This document shows, piece after piece, positions 1 through 5,770 of a DNA stretch of 8,456 nt. The position numbers were made by a program, and so were the translations under genes. Origin of the DNA: REEB95 sp035632395 (GTDB lineage: Bacteria > Pseudomonadota > Alphaproteobacteria > ATCC43930 > CGMCC-115725); NCBI GenBank assembly GCA_035632395.1, contig DASQGX010000011.1, positions 1 to 8,456 of the forward strand, read 5' to 3'. How positions within the stretch are numbered: position 1 is the first letter of the stretch; the number at the start of each line of letters is the position of its first letter. The notes below the pieces were generated by a model. The model ran no database searches, had not been told where the DNA came from, and was given only the letters and a program-made list of their open reading frames with translations.

Positions 1-125
1 CCCGCCTTGAAAGCCTTGATGCCTTTGGCGAAGTCGCCCATGACCCGCGGCAGTTTGCCGGCGCCGAACAACAGGACGACGATGACGAGCACGACCAGCC
101 AGTGCAGCAGGCTGAAGGAACCCAT
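1..125 (-). CDS. tatA: Sec-independent translocase subunit TatA (5' part, runs off left edge)
   Basis: This is the N-terminal 41 residues of TatA, the pore-forming subunit of the twin-arginine system that exports folded proteins across the inner membrane. The fragment begins MGSFSLLHWLVVLVIVV, a short periplasmic N-terminus followed by a single hydrophobic helix (about residues 6-20). Then comes the family hinge FGAGKLP and the start of the amphipathic helix (VMGDFAKGIKAFKAG). The helix-hinge-amphipathic order and the FG-GKLP and GD-AKGIK-FK signatures are diagnostic of TatA/E; TatB has a different hinge. The ATG is preceded by GAGG seven bases upstream (133-136 on the reverse strand), which fixes the start. 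In related genomes tatB and tatC usually follow, which would place them beyond the left edge. The gene is divergent from the SNase-like gene at 195, with 69 bp between them. Confidence 0.95.
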   Translation of the reverse strand, partial: MGSFSLLHWLVVLVIVVLLFGAGKLPRVMGDFAKGIKAFKA

Positions 126-194
126 GGTAAAACCTCGGAAAATGGTCCGGTTGAGGTAGCCTTAGCACCAAGATGGCGCAGACGTAACGGCCGT

Positions 195-1202
195 ATGTCA
201 AGCGAAAACCGCCCCGTCCGCAAGGCCTGGACCCGGCATGCCCGCAGCCTCGTGCTGCGCAAATGGCTGCTGGTCGCGCTCGGCGTCGCCTTGATCGGAT
301 GGGCGACGGCGGTGATCGTCCGACATCACCGAGCGGCGATTCAAACCGCTGCGGTTGCGCCCACCAACCCGGCGCCGAAGACGGAGGCGACCAAATCGCC
401 GTCATCGCCGCAGCCGCAAACGGCGACCGCGGCGCCATCTGCGGCGTCGTCCGCAGCGGAAAGGTCGCCGGCTTCGGCGTTGCGTTCGGCGCCGAGCGGT
501 GAGGCGGCCCTGATTCTAGCGCCGTTGCTGGCGCCGCAGGTAGAACTGCCGCCGCAGGCTGGTTCGTCGCCTGCCAAAGCGGTGCCGGATCTGCCGACTG
601 TCGCCGTCGCACCGCCCGGCTTCCATGTCGTGCCCAGCGACCGGGATACCAAGGCGTTCGGCGCCGTAACAATGAGCGATCGCAATGGCCGGACGTTCAC
701 TATCGTGCCGGCCGCGCCGGTGTCGGCATCCTCGCCGCAGCAGCAGCGGACCGCATCGGTCGCGCCGCCGGCTGTGTCACCAACGCCGCGGCCTGAAGTG
801 TTCGCGCCAGTCGGGAATCCAGCCGTATTCAGCGGTCATGCGCGGGTGACCGGGCCGCTCACTCTCGAAGTCCAGGGCCAGACGATGCAACTGTTTGGCA
901 TCGCATTGCCGGCAGCCGACGATCGCTGCGCGGCGTCCAACGGCACGGTGAAGTCGTGCGCCGCAGTTGCCGAAACGGCGCTGACGCAGAAGCTGGCCGG
1001 TCATTCGATCGTCGCCTGCCGTGTGCCACCGGGTCAGCGCGGCACTCTCGGCGCAATTTGTCTCGACGAGCAAGGCAACGATCTCGGTCGCTACCTCGTG
1101 ATCGAAGGACTGGCGCTCGCGGATTCAAACCAGAGTTACGATTATCTTCCGGCCCAAGGCGCGGCGCGATCGGCGAAACGCGGCCTATGGCATTTCCGTT
1201 GA
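195..1202 (+). CDS. Membrane-anchored protein with degenerate SNase-like (thermonuclease) domain
   Basis: This is a 335-residue protein with three parts. Residues 1-23 are basic and cytoplasmic; residues 24-42 form one transmembrane helix (WLLVALGVALIGWATAVIV); residues 45 to about 210 are a low-complexity Ala/Pro/Ser-rich linker. Residues 213-335 resemble the staphylococcal nuclease fold: a strand with QLFGIALP (the RL-GI-AP position), GRYLVIEGLALAD (LN--LV--GLA position), and a C-terminal Y-x(5)-QGAARSAKRGLW. The active-site signature appears lost: the DGDT acidic motif reads TGPLT, the first catalytic Arg position is Gln, no Glu follows the GI-AP motif, and the DRYGR motif is absent. Four cysteines (245, 255, 275, 289) could form disulfides if the domain is periplasmic. 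I infer a binding or structural role rather than nuclease activity. The start at 195 is chosen because it lies just before the anchor and outside tatA; an in-frame ATG at 102 would overlap tatA. The ribosome site is weak. Confidence 0.8.
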   Translation: MSSENRPVRKAWTRHARSLVLRKWLLVALGVALIGWATAVIVRHHRAAIQTAAVAPTNPAPKTEATKSPSSPQPQTATAAPSAASSAAERSPASALRSAPSGEAALILAPLLAPQVELPPQAGSSPAKAVPDLPTVAVAPPGFHVVPSDRDTKAFGAVTMSDRNGRTFTIVPAAPVSASSPQQQRTASVAPPAVSPTPRPEVFAPVGNPAVFSGHARVTGPLTLEVQGQTMQLFGIALPAADDRCAASNGTVKSCAAVAETALTQKLAGHSIVACRVPPGQRGTLGAICLDEQGNDLGRYLVIEGLALADSNQSYDYLPAQGAARSAKRGLWHFR

Positions 1203-1206
1203 AACG

Positions 1207-1240
1207 CGGACGCTCTCGGCGTTGCCGCCGGGAGCGTTCG
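1207..1240. terminator. Hairpin between convergent genes, candidate bidirectional terminator
   Basis: A 13-bp stem (1207-1219 paired with 1228-1240, with two wobble pairs on the RNA) encloses an 8-base loop. The arms contain ACGCTCTCGG and CCGGGAGCGT. It starts 4 bp after the stop of the SNase-like gene and ends 21 bp from the stop of the convergent gcrA-like gene, so it could end both transcripts. There is no real U-tract on the plus strand and only a short TTT on the minus strand, so its efficiency as a Rho-independent terminator is uncertain. Confidence 0.5.
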
Positions 1241-1261
1241 GTTGACCTGCCTCAGCGCGAT

Positions 1262-1612
1262 TCAGGCTGCGTTGTGATTCTTCGGCCGCACATACGCCAT
1301 CGTTGCGTGCTCTGCGCAGTACGGCTTGCCGGCGAGCGTGCGCTTGCCGCAGAAACCAAAATCCTTGTCGCCGGGATGTCCCGTCGGCCAAGAGCAGTTG
1401 CCGCTACCAGTCGCGGCTGCCACCGGTGCGGGCCGACGCATCGGCGGACGCTTCAGCGGCGATGGCCGCGGCGTTAGCGCCAGCCGATGTGCCTTCCCCA
1501 CCACGGCATTCTTGCTGACTCCGAGTCGGCGGCCGATTTCGGCCGTCGAATGCCCTTCATCCCAGAGTCGGGCAAGGTTCTGTACGAGTTCAGCCGTCCA
1601 AATCGATTCCAT
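1262..1612 (-). CDS. Short GcrA-family transcriptional regulator
   Basis: This is a 116-residue protein of the GcrA cell-cycle regulator family. GcrA binds methylated GANTC DNA and sigma-70 RNA polymerase in alphaproteobacteria. Residues 4-45 are the N-terminal helix-turn-helix (IWTAELVQNLARLWDEG, then TAEIGRRLGVSKNAVVGKAHRL), the classic GcrA start. A Pro/Arg-rich linker runs from about 46 to 70. The C-terminal part (73-106) holds CSWPTGHPGDKDFGFCG and GKPYCAEHATMAY, the conserved GcrA C-terminal motif with C73, C88, C99 and H102. Caulobacter GcrA is about 173 residues, so this one is short through its linker and may be a paralogue rather than the master regulator; I therefore give no gene symbol. 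The start at 1612 is chosen over an in-frame ATG at 1651 because a GGGGGGA ribosome site (1619-1625) lies 6 bases upstream and family members begin here. Confidence 0.88.
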   Translation of the reverse strand: MESIWTAELVQNLARLWDEGHSTAEIGRRLGVSKNAVVGKAHRLALTPRPSPLKRPPMRRPAPVAAATGSGNCSWPTGHPGDKDFGFCGKRTLAGKPYCAEHATMAYVRPKNHNAA

Positions 1613-1696
1613 AAGCCGTCCCCCCGTATATCGTGGTGACAGATCGTCCAACCACTAAATACAGTAGCATGACGACCCGAACCGGCCAATACCTGC

Positions 1697-1736
1697 GATT
1701 CGGATATCCCCGGGATTCACAGCAAGAGCGGGATTC
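1697..1736. promoter_or_regulatory. Three regularly spaced GATTC (GANTC) sites upstream of the MFS gene
   Basis: GATTC occurs at 1697-1701, 1714-1718 and 1732-1736, spaced 17 and 18 bp apart. The last two sit inside an exact 8-base direct repeat, CGGGATTC (1711-1718 and 1729-1736). GANTC is the CcrM methylation site in alphaproteobacteria, and its methylated form is read by GcrA. The sites fill the space just upstream of the transporter start (1740), in the 127-bp region shared with the divergent gcrA-like gene. Regulation by CcrM/GcrA is inferred from motif and context only. Confidence 0.4.
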
Positions 1737-1739
1737 GAG

Positions 1740-2912
1740 GTGCCGCCCAAAGCCATGATCGCCTTGATCGCCACCCTTGCCGTCCAGGCACTGGCTACCA
1801 TGATGGTGCTGGCACCGCCCGTGTTCGCCGGCCTAGCGGCGCCCGACTTCGGCATCAACGCCAACCACATCGGTGTCTTCACGGCGGTGGTTTACGCCGC
1901 AGCATGTCTCTCGACCGGCATGTCAGGCGGACCGGTGCGGCGCTACGGCGCCATCCGCATCAGCCAGGCGGCGCTATTGATCGGTGCAGTCGGCTTGGCG
2001 CTGCTCGCCAGCGCGTCGATCTGGCTGGGCCTCATCGGCGCGGTGTTCATCGGCGTTGGCTATGGACCGATGACACCGGCGAGTTCCCATATCCTGATCC
2101 GGCAGACGCCGCCGGCGCGACGCGCGCTCGTGTTCTCGATCAAACAGACCGGTGTGCCGCTGGGCGGCGCACTCGCCGGTCTTATCGTGCCGCCGCTGGC
2201 CATTCCGTTCGGCTGGCGGGGCGCGGCGCTGGCCATTGCCGCAGTCGGCGCGCTGGTCGCGATCGCTTGCGAGCCGCTGCACAAAAGCCTCGACGACGAT
2301 GCCGATCCGAGCGCGGCTGGCGGCAGCCATATCTTGGCCGCCGTCAACCTGGTACTCGGCGAGCCGGTGCTGCGCCGCCTGGCGCTCGCTTCAGTGGCCT
2401 ATTCGGCGATGCAGCTGTGCGTCAGTGCCTTCGTCGTCAACTTTTTGACCGAGCGCGCCGCTATGGCGCTGGTTGCTGCCGGCCTGGTGATGGCGGTGCT
2501 GCAGGCGGCCGGCATCGTCGGCCGTATCGTCTGGGGCTGGGCCGCCGACAGGTTCGTAAGCGCACGGCAGGCATTGAGCCTGCTCGGGCTGGCGATCGGC
2601 ACCACTGGCGCCTTGCTGGCGCTCATCGGTCCGGGATGGCCGATGACGCTGGTGCTCGTCGTTGCTGCGGCGCTCGGCGCCGTCGCGTTGGGCTGGAACG
2701 GCGTGTTTCTTGCCGAAGTCGCGCGGCTGGCGCCGCCGGGCGGCGCCGGAATGGCGACCGGTGGCGCACTGGCCCTGACATTCGTCGGCGCACTGCTCGG
2801 ACCGCCGACGTTCGGCGCCGTCGTCGATTTCACCGGCAGCTATCGCATCGCGTTCTTCATCGCCGCGGCGGCAGCGGCAATATCCGGCCTCGTGGTCGGC
2901 CGGAGGCCATGA
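1740..2912 (+). CDS. Major facilitator superfamily (MFS) transporter
   Basis: This is a 390-residue inner-membrane carrier of the usual MFS length. Hydrophobic segments occur at regular intervals, consistent with 12 helices in two halves around a central hydrophilic loop near residues 180-200 (HKSLDDDADPSAAGG). The loop after helix 2 carries a motif-A-like GGPVRRYGAIR, in which the usual Asp-Arg pair is replaced by Val-Arg. The equivalent in the second half, WGWAADRFVSARQ, keeps the Asp-Arg. Helices 4-5 contain GVGYGPMTPASSHIL and SIKQTGVPLGGALAG, typical of small organic solute or anion MFS subgroups, but the substrate cannot be assigned. The chosen start is GTG at 1740, preceded by GAGCGGG; ATG at 1755 is a possible alternative that removes five residues before the first helix. 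It is divergent from the gcrA-like gene and convergent with the cold-shock gene 9 bp downstream. Confidence 0.88.
   Translation: MPPKAMIALIATLAVQALATMMVLAPPVFAGLAAPDFGINANHIGVFTAVVYAAACLSTGMSGGPVRRYGAIRISQAALLIGAVGLALLASASIWLGLIGAVFIGVGYGPMTPASSHILIRQTPPARRALVFSIKQTGVPLGGALAGLIVPPLAIPFGWRGAALAIAAVGALVAIACEPLHKSLDDDADPSAAGGSHILAAVNLVLGEPVLRRLALASVAYSAMQLCVSAFVVNFLTERAAMALVAAGLVMAVLQAAGIVGRIVWGWAADRFVSARQALSLLGLAIGTTGALLALIGPGWPMTLVLVVAAALGAVALGWNGVFLAEVARLAPPGGAGMATGGALALTFVGALLGPPTFGAVVDFTGSYRIAFFIAAAAAAISGLVVGRRP
2883..2904. terminator. GC-rich inverted repeat at the convergent MFS/cold-shock gene ends
   Basis: TCCGGCC (2883-2889) and GGCCGGA (2898-2904) form a 7-bp stem with an 8-base loop inside the last codons of the MFS gene. 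It lies about 17 bp beyond the stop of the cold-shock gene read on the minus strand. With only 9 bp between the two convergent genes, this is the best candidate structure for ending the minus-strand transcript. No U-tract follows, so the call is weak. Confidence 0.3.
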
Positions 2913-2921
2913 CGCAGAGCG

Positions 2922-3485
2922 TCAGCCGTTGTGCGGCAGCAGTTCGACTGAGGAGGCCTCGCGCCCACGGCGTGCCTGCGACACCATCATGCGCACCGGC
3001 TGGCCGGGCTCGAGACCGTCGATGCCGGAACGGCGTAGCGCCGTCACGTGCACGAAGATGTCCTTGCTGCCGTCGTTTGGCAGGATGAAACCGAAGCCGC
3101 GCGCCGGGTCGTACCACTTGACCACGCCGTCGAGCGATTCAGCCGGACCGGCCGGCATATCGTTGCCGCCACCGCCGTCGCGCGAACGGAAACCGCCGCG
3201 TTCGCGCGGCGCCCGCGGCGTTGCGGTAGAGGCATCGAGGTCGAGCACCTGAGTCGCGGCGCGGCCTTTTGGTCCCTGCACCCATTCGAAGCTGATGCTG
3301 GCGCCGTCGGGCGCTTCGCTGAAGCCCGAACGTTCGAGGACGGCGAGCGGCAGGAAGACGTCGCTCGTGCCGTCATCCGGCACGATAAACCCGAACCCTT
3401 TGCTGCGATTGAACCATTTGATTTTACCGGACAGCCGCACGGCCTCGCCGGGCGGCGGCGCAAATGCGTTCATGGATGCACCCAT
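2922..3485 (-). CDS. Two-domain cold-shock protein (CspA family)
   Basis: This is a 187-residue protein made of two cold-shock domains joined by a Gly/Arg-rich linker, an arrangement common in Hyphomicrobiales; single CspA proteins are about 70 residues. Domain 1 (about 17-85) has GKIKWFNRSKGFGFI, with RNP1 KGFGFI at 29-34. Its RNP2 equivalent reads VFLPLA (43-48) where VFVHVT is usual, so the conserved His is lost. Domain 2 (about 118-184) has GVVKWYDPARGFGFI, with RNP1 RGFGFI (129-134) and intact RNP2 IFVHVT (143-148). The linker (about 90-115) contains RERGGFRSRDGGGG. The expected role is binding single-stranded RNA or DNA as an RNA chaperone. The start at 3485 is chosen for a GGGGGG run (3496-3501) 10 bases upstream. 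ATG at 3473 is a close alternative giving 183 residues, and an ATG at 3590 would add unrelated sequence. The gene follows ubiG on the same strand after 116 bp. Confidence 0.9.
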   Translation of the reverse strand: MGASMNAFAPPPGEAVRLSGKIKWFNRSKGFGFIVPDDGTSDVFLPLAVLERSGFSEAPDGASISFEWVQGPKGRAATQVLDLDASTATPRAPRERGGFRSRDGGGGNDMPAGPAESLDGVVKWYDPARGFGFILPNDGSKDIFVHVTALRRSGIDGLEPGQPVRMMVSQARRGREASSVELLPHNG

Positions 3486-3601
3486 CGGAAAATAACCCCC
3501 CACATTCCATCCGAGACCGACGGTTGAGATCCGTCTTTGGACTGGTGAAATGCCCTCAACCTCGGACTTATCTAGTCCGGGACTCGGCACAATACATAAG
3601 A
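3486..3601 (-). promoter_or_regulatory. Leader/promoter region of the cold-shock gene with inverted repeats
   Basis: This 116-bp region separates ubiG from the cold-shock gene. It holds four copies of the 5-mer GGACT in either orientation: plus-strand GGACT at 3539-3543, 3564-3568 and 3580-3584, and AGTCC at 3574-3578. The pair 3563-3568/3574-3579 (CGGACT, 5-base loop, AGTCCG) can form a 6-bp hairpin on either strand. It could be an operator, a structured cold-shock mRNA leader, or a weak ubiG terminator. No convincing -35/-10 pair is visible. Confidence 0.35.
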
Positions 3602-4411
3602 TTATTTCCCCGCCGGTTTGCTGGCAAATAGTAAATAATTGACGTCCGGTCGGCCACCGAGCCGCCAGCCGCTGCCGTCCGGACCGTAGTTCAGGGCCGT
3701 GACCGCCTGCATATCTAGGCGGTTTTTCTGAAGTATTTCAGCGACTTCTGAGGGGCGCACGAATTTCGACCAGCGGTGGGTGCCGCGCGGCACCCACCGC
3801 AGCACATACTCGGCCCCAACGATCGCGAAGAGAAAAGAACGAAGCGTGCGATTGAGCGTCGAGAGGGCAAAACCGCCGCCGGGCGCAACCAGCGAAGCGG
3901 CGGTCGCCAGAAACAGCGCCGGATCGGCACTGTGCTCGATCACCTCGAGCGCCAGAACCGCATCGAAACGCTGCCGCCGGCGCACCAGATCCTCTGCCGC
4001 GGCTTGGCGATAGTCGATTGCAAGGCCGGCGTCGGCCGCGTGGGCGCGTGCGATGCGGATGGCGGTCGCGTCGGCATCGATCGCAGTCACCGCGAAGCCA
4101 AGACGTGCCAGTGGCTCAGCGACGATGCCGCCGCCACAGCCGATGTCGAGCAGCGACAGACCCTTGAATGGACGCGTCGATGTCGGGTTGCGGCTGAAAT
4201 GACGGGCGAGTTGGTCGCGCAGGAAGGTGAGCCGCACCGGATTGAGGCGATGCAGCGGACGGAACTCGCCGTCCGGATCCCACCAGGCCCGGGCCACCGC
4301 CGCGAAATTGGCGACCTCGCCGGCGTCGACGGTCGACGGCCGGCGGAGCACCCGCGACGGCCGATGGCGTCGTGCCCGCTGTCCCGGCTTGCGGCGCGGC
4401 AAAGCGGTCAT
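3602..4411 (-). CDS. ubiG: Ubiquinone biosynthesis O-methyltransferase UbiG
   Basis: This enzyme carries out the two S-adenosylmethionine-dependent O-methylations of ubiquinone synthesis (2-polyprenyl-6-hydroxyphenol and 3-demethylubiquinol) at the inner-membrane face. The 269-residue protein shows the UbiG start signature STVDAGEVANFAAVARAWWDPDGEFRPLHRLNPVRL (about 26-60). The class I methyltransferase SAM loop is LLDIGCGGG (87-95), the acidic residue after strand 2 is in AIDAD (D112), and the LEVIEHSADP motif is characteristic of the family. Further on is WVPRGTHRWSKFVRPSE, the GTH region conserved in UbiG. E. coli UbiG has 240 residues; the difference is mainly a basic 25-residue N-terminal extension rich in Arg. 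The start ATG at 4411 has GGGGA five bases upstream; a GTG at residue 21 is an alternative. The gene is divergent from lysC. Codons 205-213 contain a perfect 28-bp palindrome. Confidence 0.95.
   Translation of the reverse strand: MTALPRRKPGQRARRHRPSRVLRRPSTVDAGEVANFAAVARAWWDPDGEFRPLHRLNPVRLTFLRDQLARHFSRNPTSTRPFKGLSLLDIGCGGGIVAEPLARLGFAVTAIDADATAIRIARAHAADAGLAIDYRQAAAEDLVRRRQRFDAVLALEVIEHSADPALFLATAASLVAPGGGFALSTLNRTLRSFLFAIVGAEYVLRWVPRGTHRWSKFVRPSEVAEILQKNRLDMQAVTALNYGPDGSGWRLGGRPDVNYLLFASKPAGK
3773..3800. repeat. Perfect 28-bp palindrome inside ubiG
   Basis: The arm GCGGTGGGTGCC (3773-3784) is followed by GCGC and then its exact reverse complement (3789-3800), so all 28 bases are self-complementary. 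As RNA it would give a 12-bp, almost entirely G-C stem with a 4-base loop. It codes for RWVPRGTHR in ubiG, part of a conserved stretch, so protein constraint explains some of the sequence but not its symmetry. Confidence 0.85.
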
Positions 4412-4549
4412 TGGTTCCCCGCGCGCGCCGGCGTCGTGCGGTTTCTGTCCATGTTGCCGTTCCTGCGCCGCCTTGCCCCGATCTTGCGGGAAAGAGTATG
4501 TATACGCGCCCTTTTATCGGCAACCTCCCAACCCACGGCCTTTTTCGTC
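4412..4549. promoter_or_regulatory. Divergent ubiG/lysC intergenic region
   Basis: This 138-bp region should contain promoters for both genes. A weak sigma-70-like candidate for lysC is TTGCCC (4473-4478), an 18-base spacer, then TATGTA (4497-4502), within an AT-richer patch in otherwise GC-rich DNA. No lysine riboswitch or leader peptide rich in lysine or threonine codons is seen. The region before the lysC ATG (CCTTTTTCGTC) has no evident ribosome site. Confidence 0.3.
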
Positions 4550-5770
4550 ATGGCGCGCATCGTTCAGAAATTCGGCGGCACCTCGGTCGCCGGGATCGAT
4601 CGGATCAAGAACGTCGCCCAGCGCGTCAAGCGCGAGGTCGACGCCGGCAACGAGGTTGCCGTGGTGGTTTCGGCGATGGCCGGCGCTACTAACCAGCTCG
4701 TCGACTGGACCAATCAGATTTCGCGGCTGCACGACGCACGCGAATACGATGTCGTCGTCGCTTCCGGCGAACAGGTGACTGCCGGATTGCTGGCGCTCGC
4801 GTTGCAGGATCTTGGCATCGACGCGCGCTCATGGCTCGGCTGGCAGGTTCCAATCCAGACCGACGGCATGCACGGTCGCGCGCGCATCGCCGAAATTCCC
4901 GTGACCGAGCTGAAGGCTCGGCTCGGCCGCGGCCAGGTCGCGGTGGTCGCCGGCTTCCAGGGACTCGGTCCCGATTCGCGGGTAACGACGCTTGGCCGTG
5001 GCGGCTCCGATACCTCGGCGGTGGCGCTGGCCGCGGCGCTCGAGGCCGAACGCTGCGACATCTTCACCGACGTCGACGGCGTCTATACTTCGGACCCGCG
5101 CATCGTTGCGAAGGCGCGCAAGCTCGATAGAATAACCTACGAGGAGATGCTGGAATTCGCCTCGCAAGGCGCGAAGGTCCTGCAGACGCGTTCGGTCGAG
5201 ATGGCGATGAATCATCGCGTGCGTGTGCAGGTGCTGTCGAGCTTCGAGGATTCGCCGGGCACATTGGTCGTGGACGAGGACGAAATCTTGGAAAAGCAGG
5301 TGGTGAGCGGCATCGCCTATAGCCGCGACGATGCCAAAGTAACGCTGGTCAAGGTTCCGGATCGGCCGGGCGTGGCTGCAGCGATCTTCGGACCGCTGGC
5401 CGAGCACGCGATCAATGTCGACATGATCGTGCAAAACATCTCCGACGACGGCCGCACGACTGACCTGACCTTCACGGTCAGCAAGGCCGATCTCGCGCGC
5501 ACGGTGAAAGTCCTCGAGACGCAGCGCAAGGCGCTCGCCTATGCCGAGCTCAAGCCGGATCCCAACGTCGTCAAGATCTCTGTCATCGGCGTGGGCATGC
5601 GCAGCCACGCTGGCGTGGCGCAGAAGATGTTCTCGACCCTGGCGAACAAAAACATCAACATCCAGGTGATCTCGACCTCGGAGATCAAGGTCAGCGTGCT
5701 GGTGGCCGAGGAATACACCGAGCTCGCCGTCCGCGCGTTGCACACCGCCTACGGGCTCGACGCCACATGA
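4550..5770 (+). CDS. lysC: Aspartate kinase
   Basis: This enzyme phosphorylates L-aspartate to 4-phospho-aspartate, the committed step towards lysine, threonine, methionine and diaminopimelate. The 406-residue length is typical of monofunctional LysC in alphaproteobacteria. The N-terminal kinase domain has VQKFGGTSV (K7, nucleotide/aspartate site), VVVSAMAGATNQLVD, VVASGEQVTAGLLALAL, the TLGRGGSDTSAVALAAAL loop (147-164), and DIFTDVDGVYTSDPRI. Two C-terminal ACT domains follow from about residue 265: VTLVKVPDRPGVAAAIFGPLAEHAINVDMI, then ISVIGVGMRSHAGVAQKMFSTLANKNINIQVISTSEIKVS. They predict feedback control by lysine with or without threonine. ATG at 4550 is chosen because family members begin M-x-R-x-V-x-KFGGTS. 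The reading frame stays open upstream, with an ATG at 4451 that would add 33 unrelated residues. It overlaps the next gene by 4 bp. Confidence 0.96.
   Translation: MARIVQKFGGTSVAGIDRIKNVAQRVKREVDAGNEVAVVVSAMAGATNQLVDWTNQISRLHDAREYDVVVASGEQVTAGLLALALQDLGIDARSWLGWQVPIQTDGMHGRARIAEIPVTELKARLGRGQVAVVAGFQGLGPDSRVTTLGRGGSDTSAVALAAALEAERCDIFTDVDGVYTSDPRIVAKARKLDRITYEEMLEFASQGAKVLQTRSVEMAMNHRVRVQVLSSFEDSPGTLVVDEDEILEKQVVSGIAYSRDDAKVTLVKVPDRPGVAAAIFGPLAEHAINVDMIVQNISDDGRTTDLTFTVSKADLARTVKVLETQRKALAYAELKPDPNVVKISVIGVGMRSHAGVAQKMFSTLANKNINIQVISTSEIKVSVLVAEEYTELAVRALHTAYGLDAT

Noticed and set aside
102..194. Upstream ATG at 102 for the SNase-like gene
   Set aside because: It would overlap the tatA start on the other strand and add 31 residues before an otherwise good N-terminal anchor. 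The ATG at 195 is simpler.
1904..3088. A 394-residue plus-strand open frame, very rich in Arg
   Set aside because: It lies in another frame over the MFS transporter and into the cold-shock gene. The Arg/Ala/Gly-rich composition without motifs is typical of a GC-rich shadow frame.
3486..3590. Longer cold-shock protein starting at the ATG at 3590
   Set aside because: The extra 35 residues show no similarity to cold-shock proteins and would cover the leader with its inverted repeats. A GGGGGG site supports 3485.
3776..4549. Long N-terminal extension of the lysC frame back to 3776
   Set aside because: It runs antisense through ubiG and has no relation to aspartate kinases; the frame is merely free of stop codons in GC-rich DNA.
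4412..4549. Lysine riboswitch or attenuator upstream of lysC
   Set aside because: 138 bp is too short for a complete lysine riboswitch, none of its conserved structure is seen, and no leader peptide rich in lysine or threonine codons is present.
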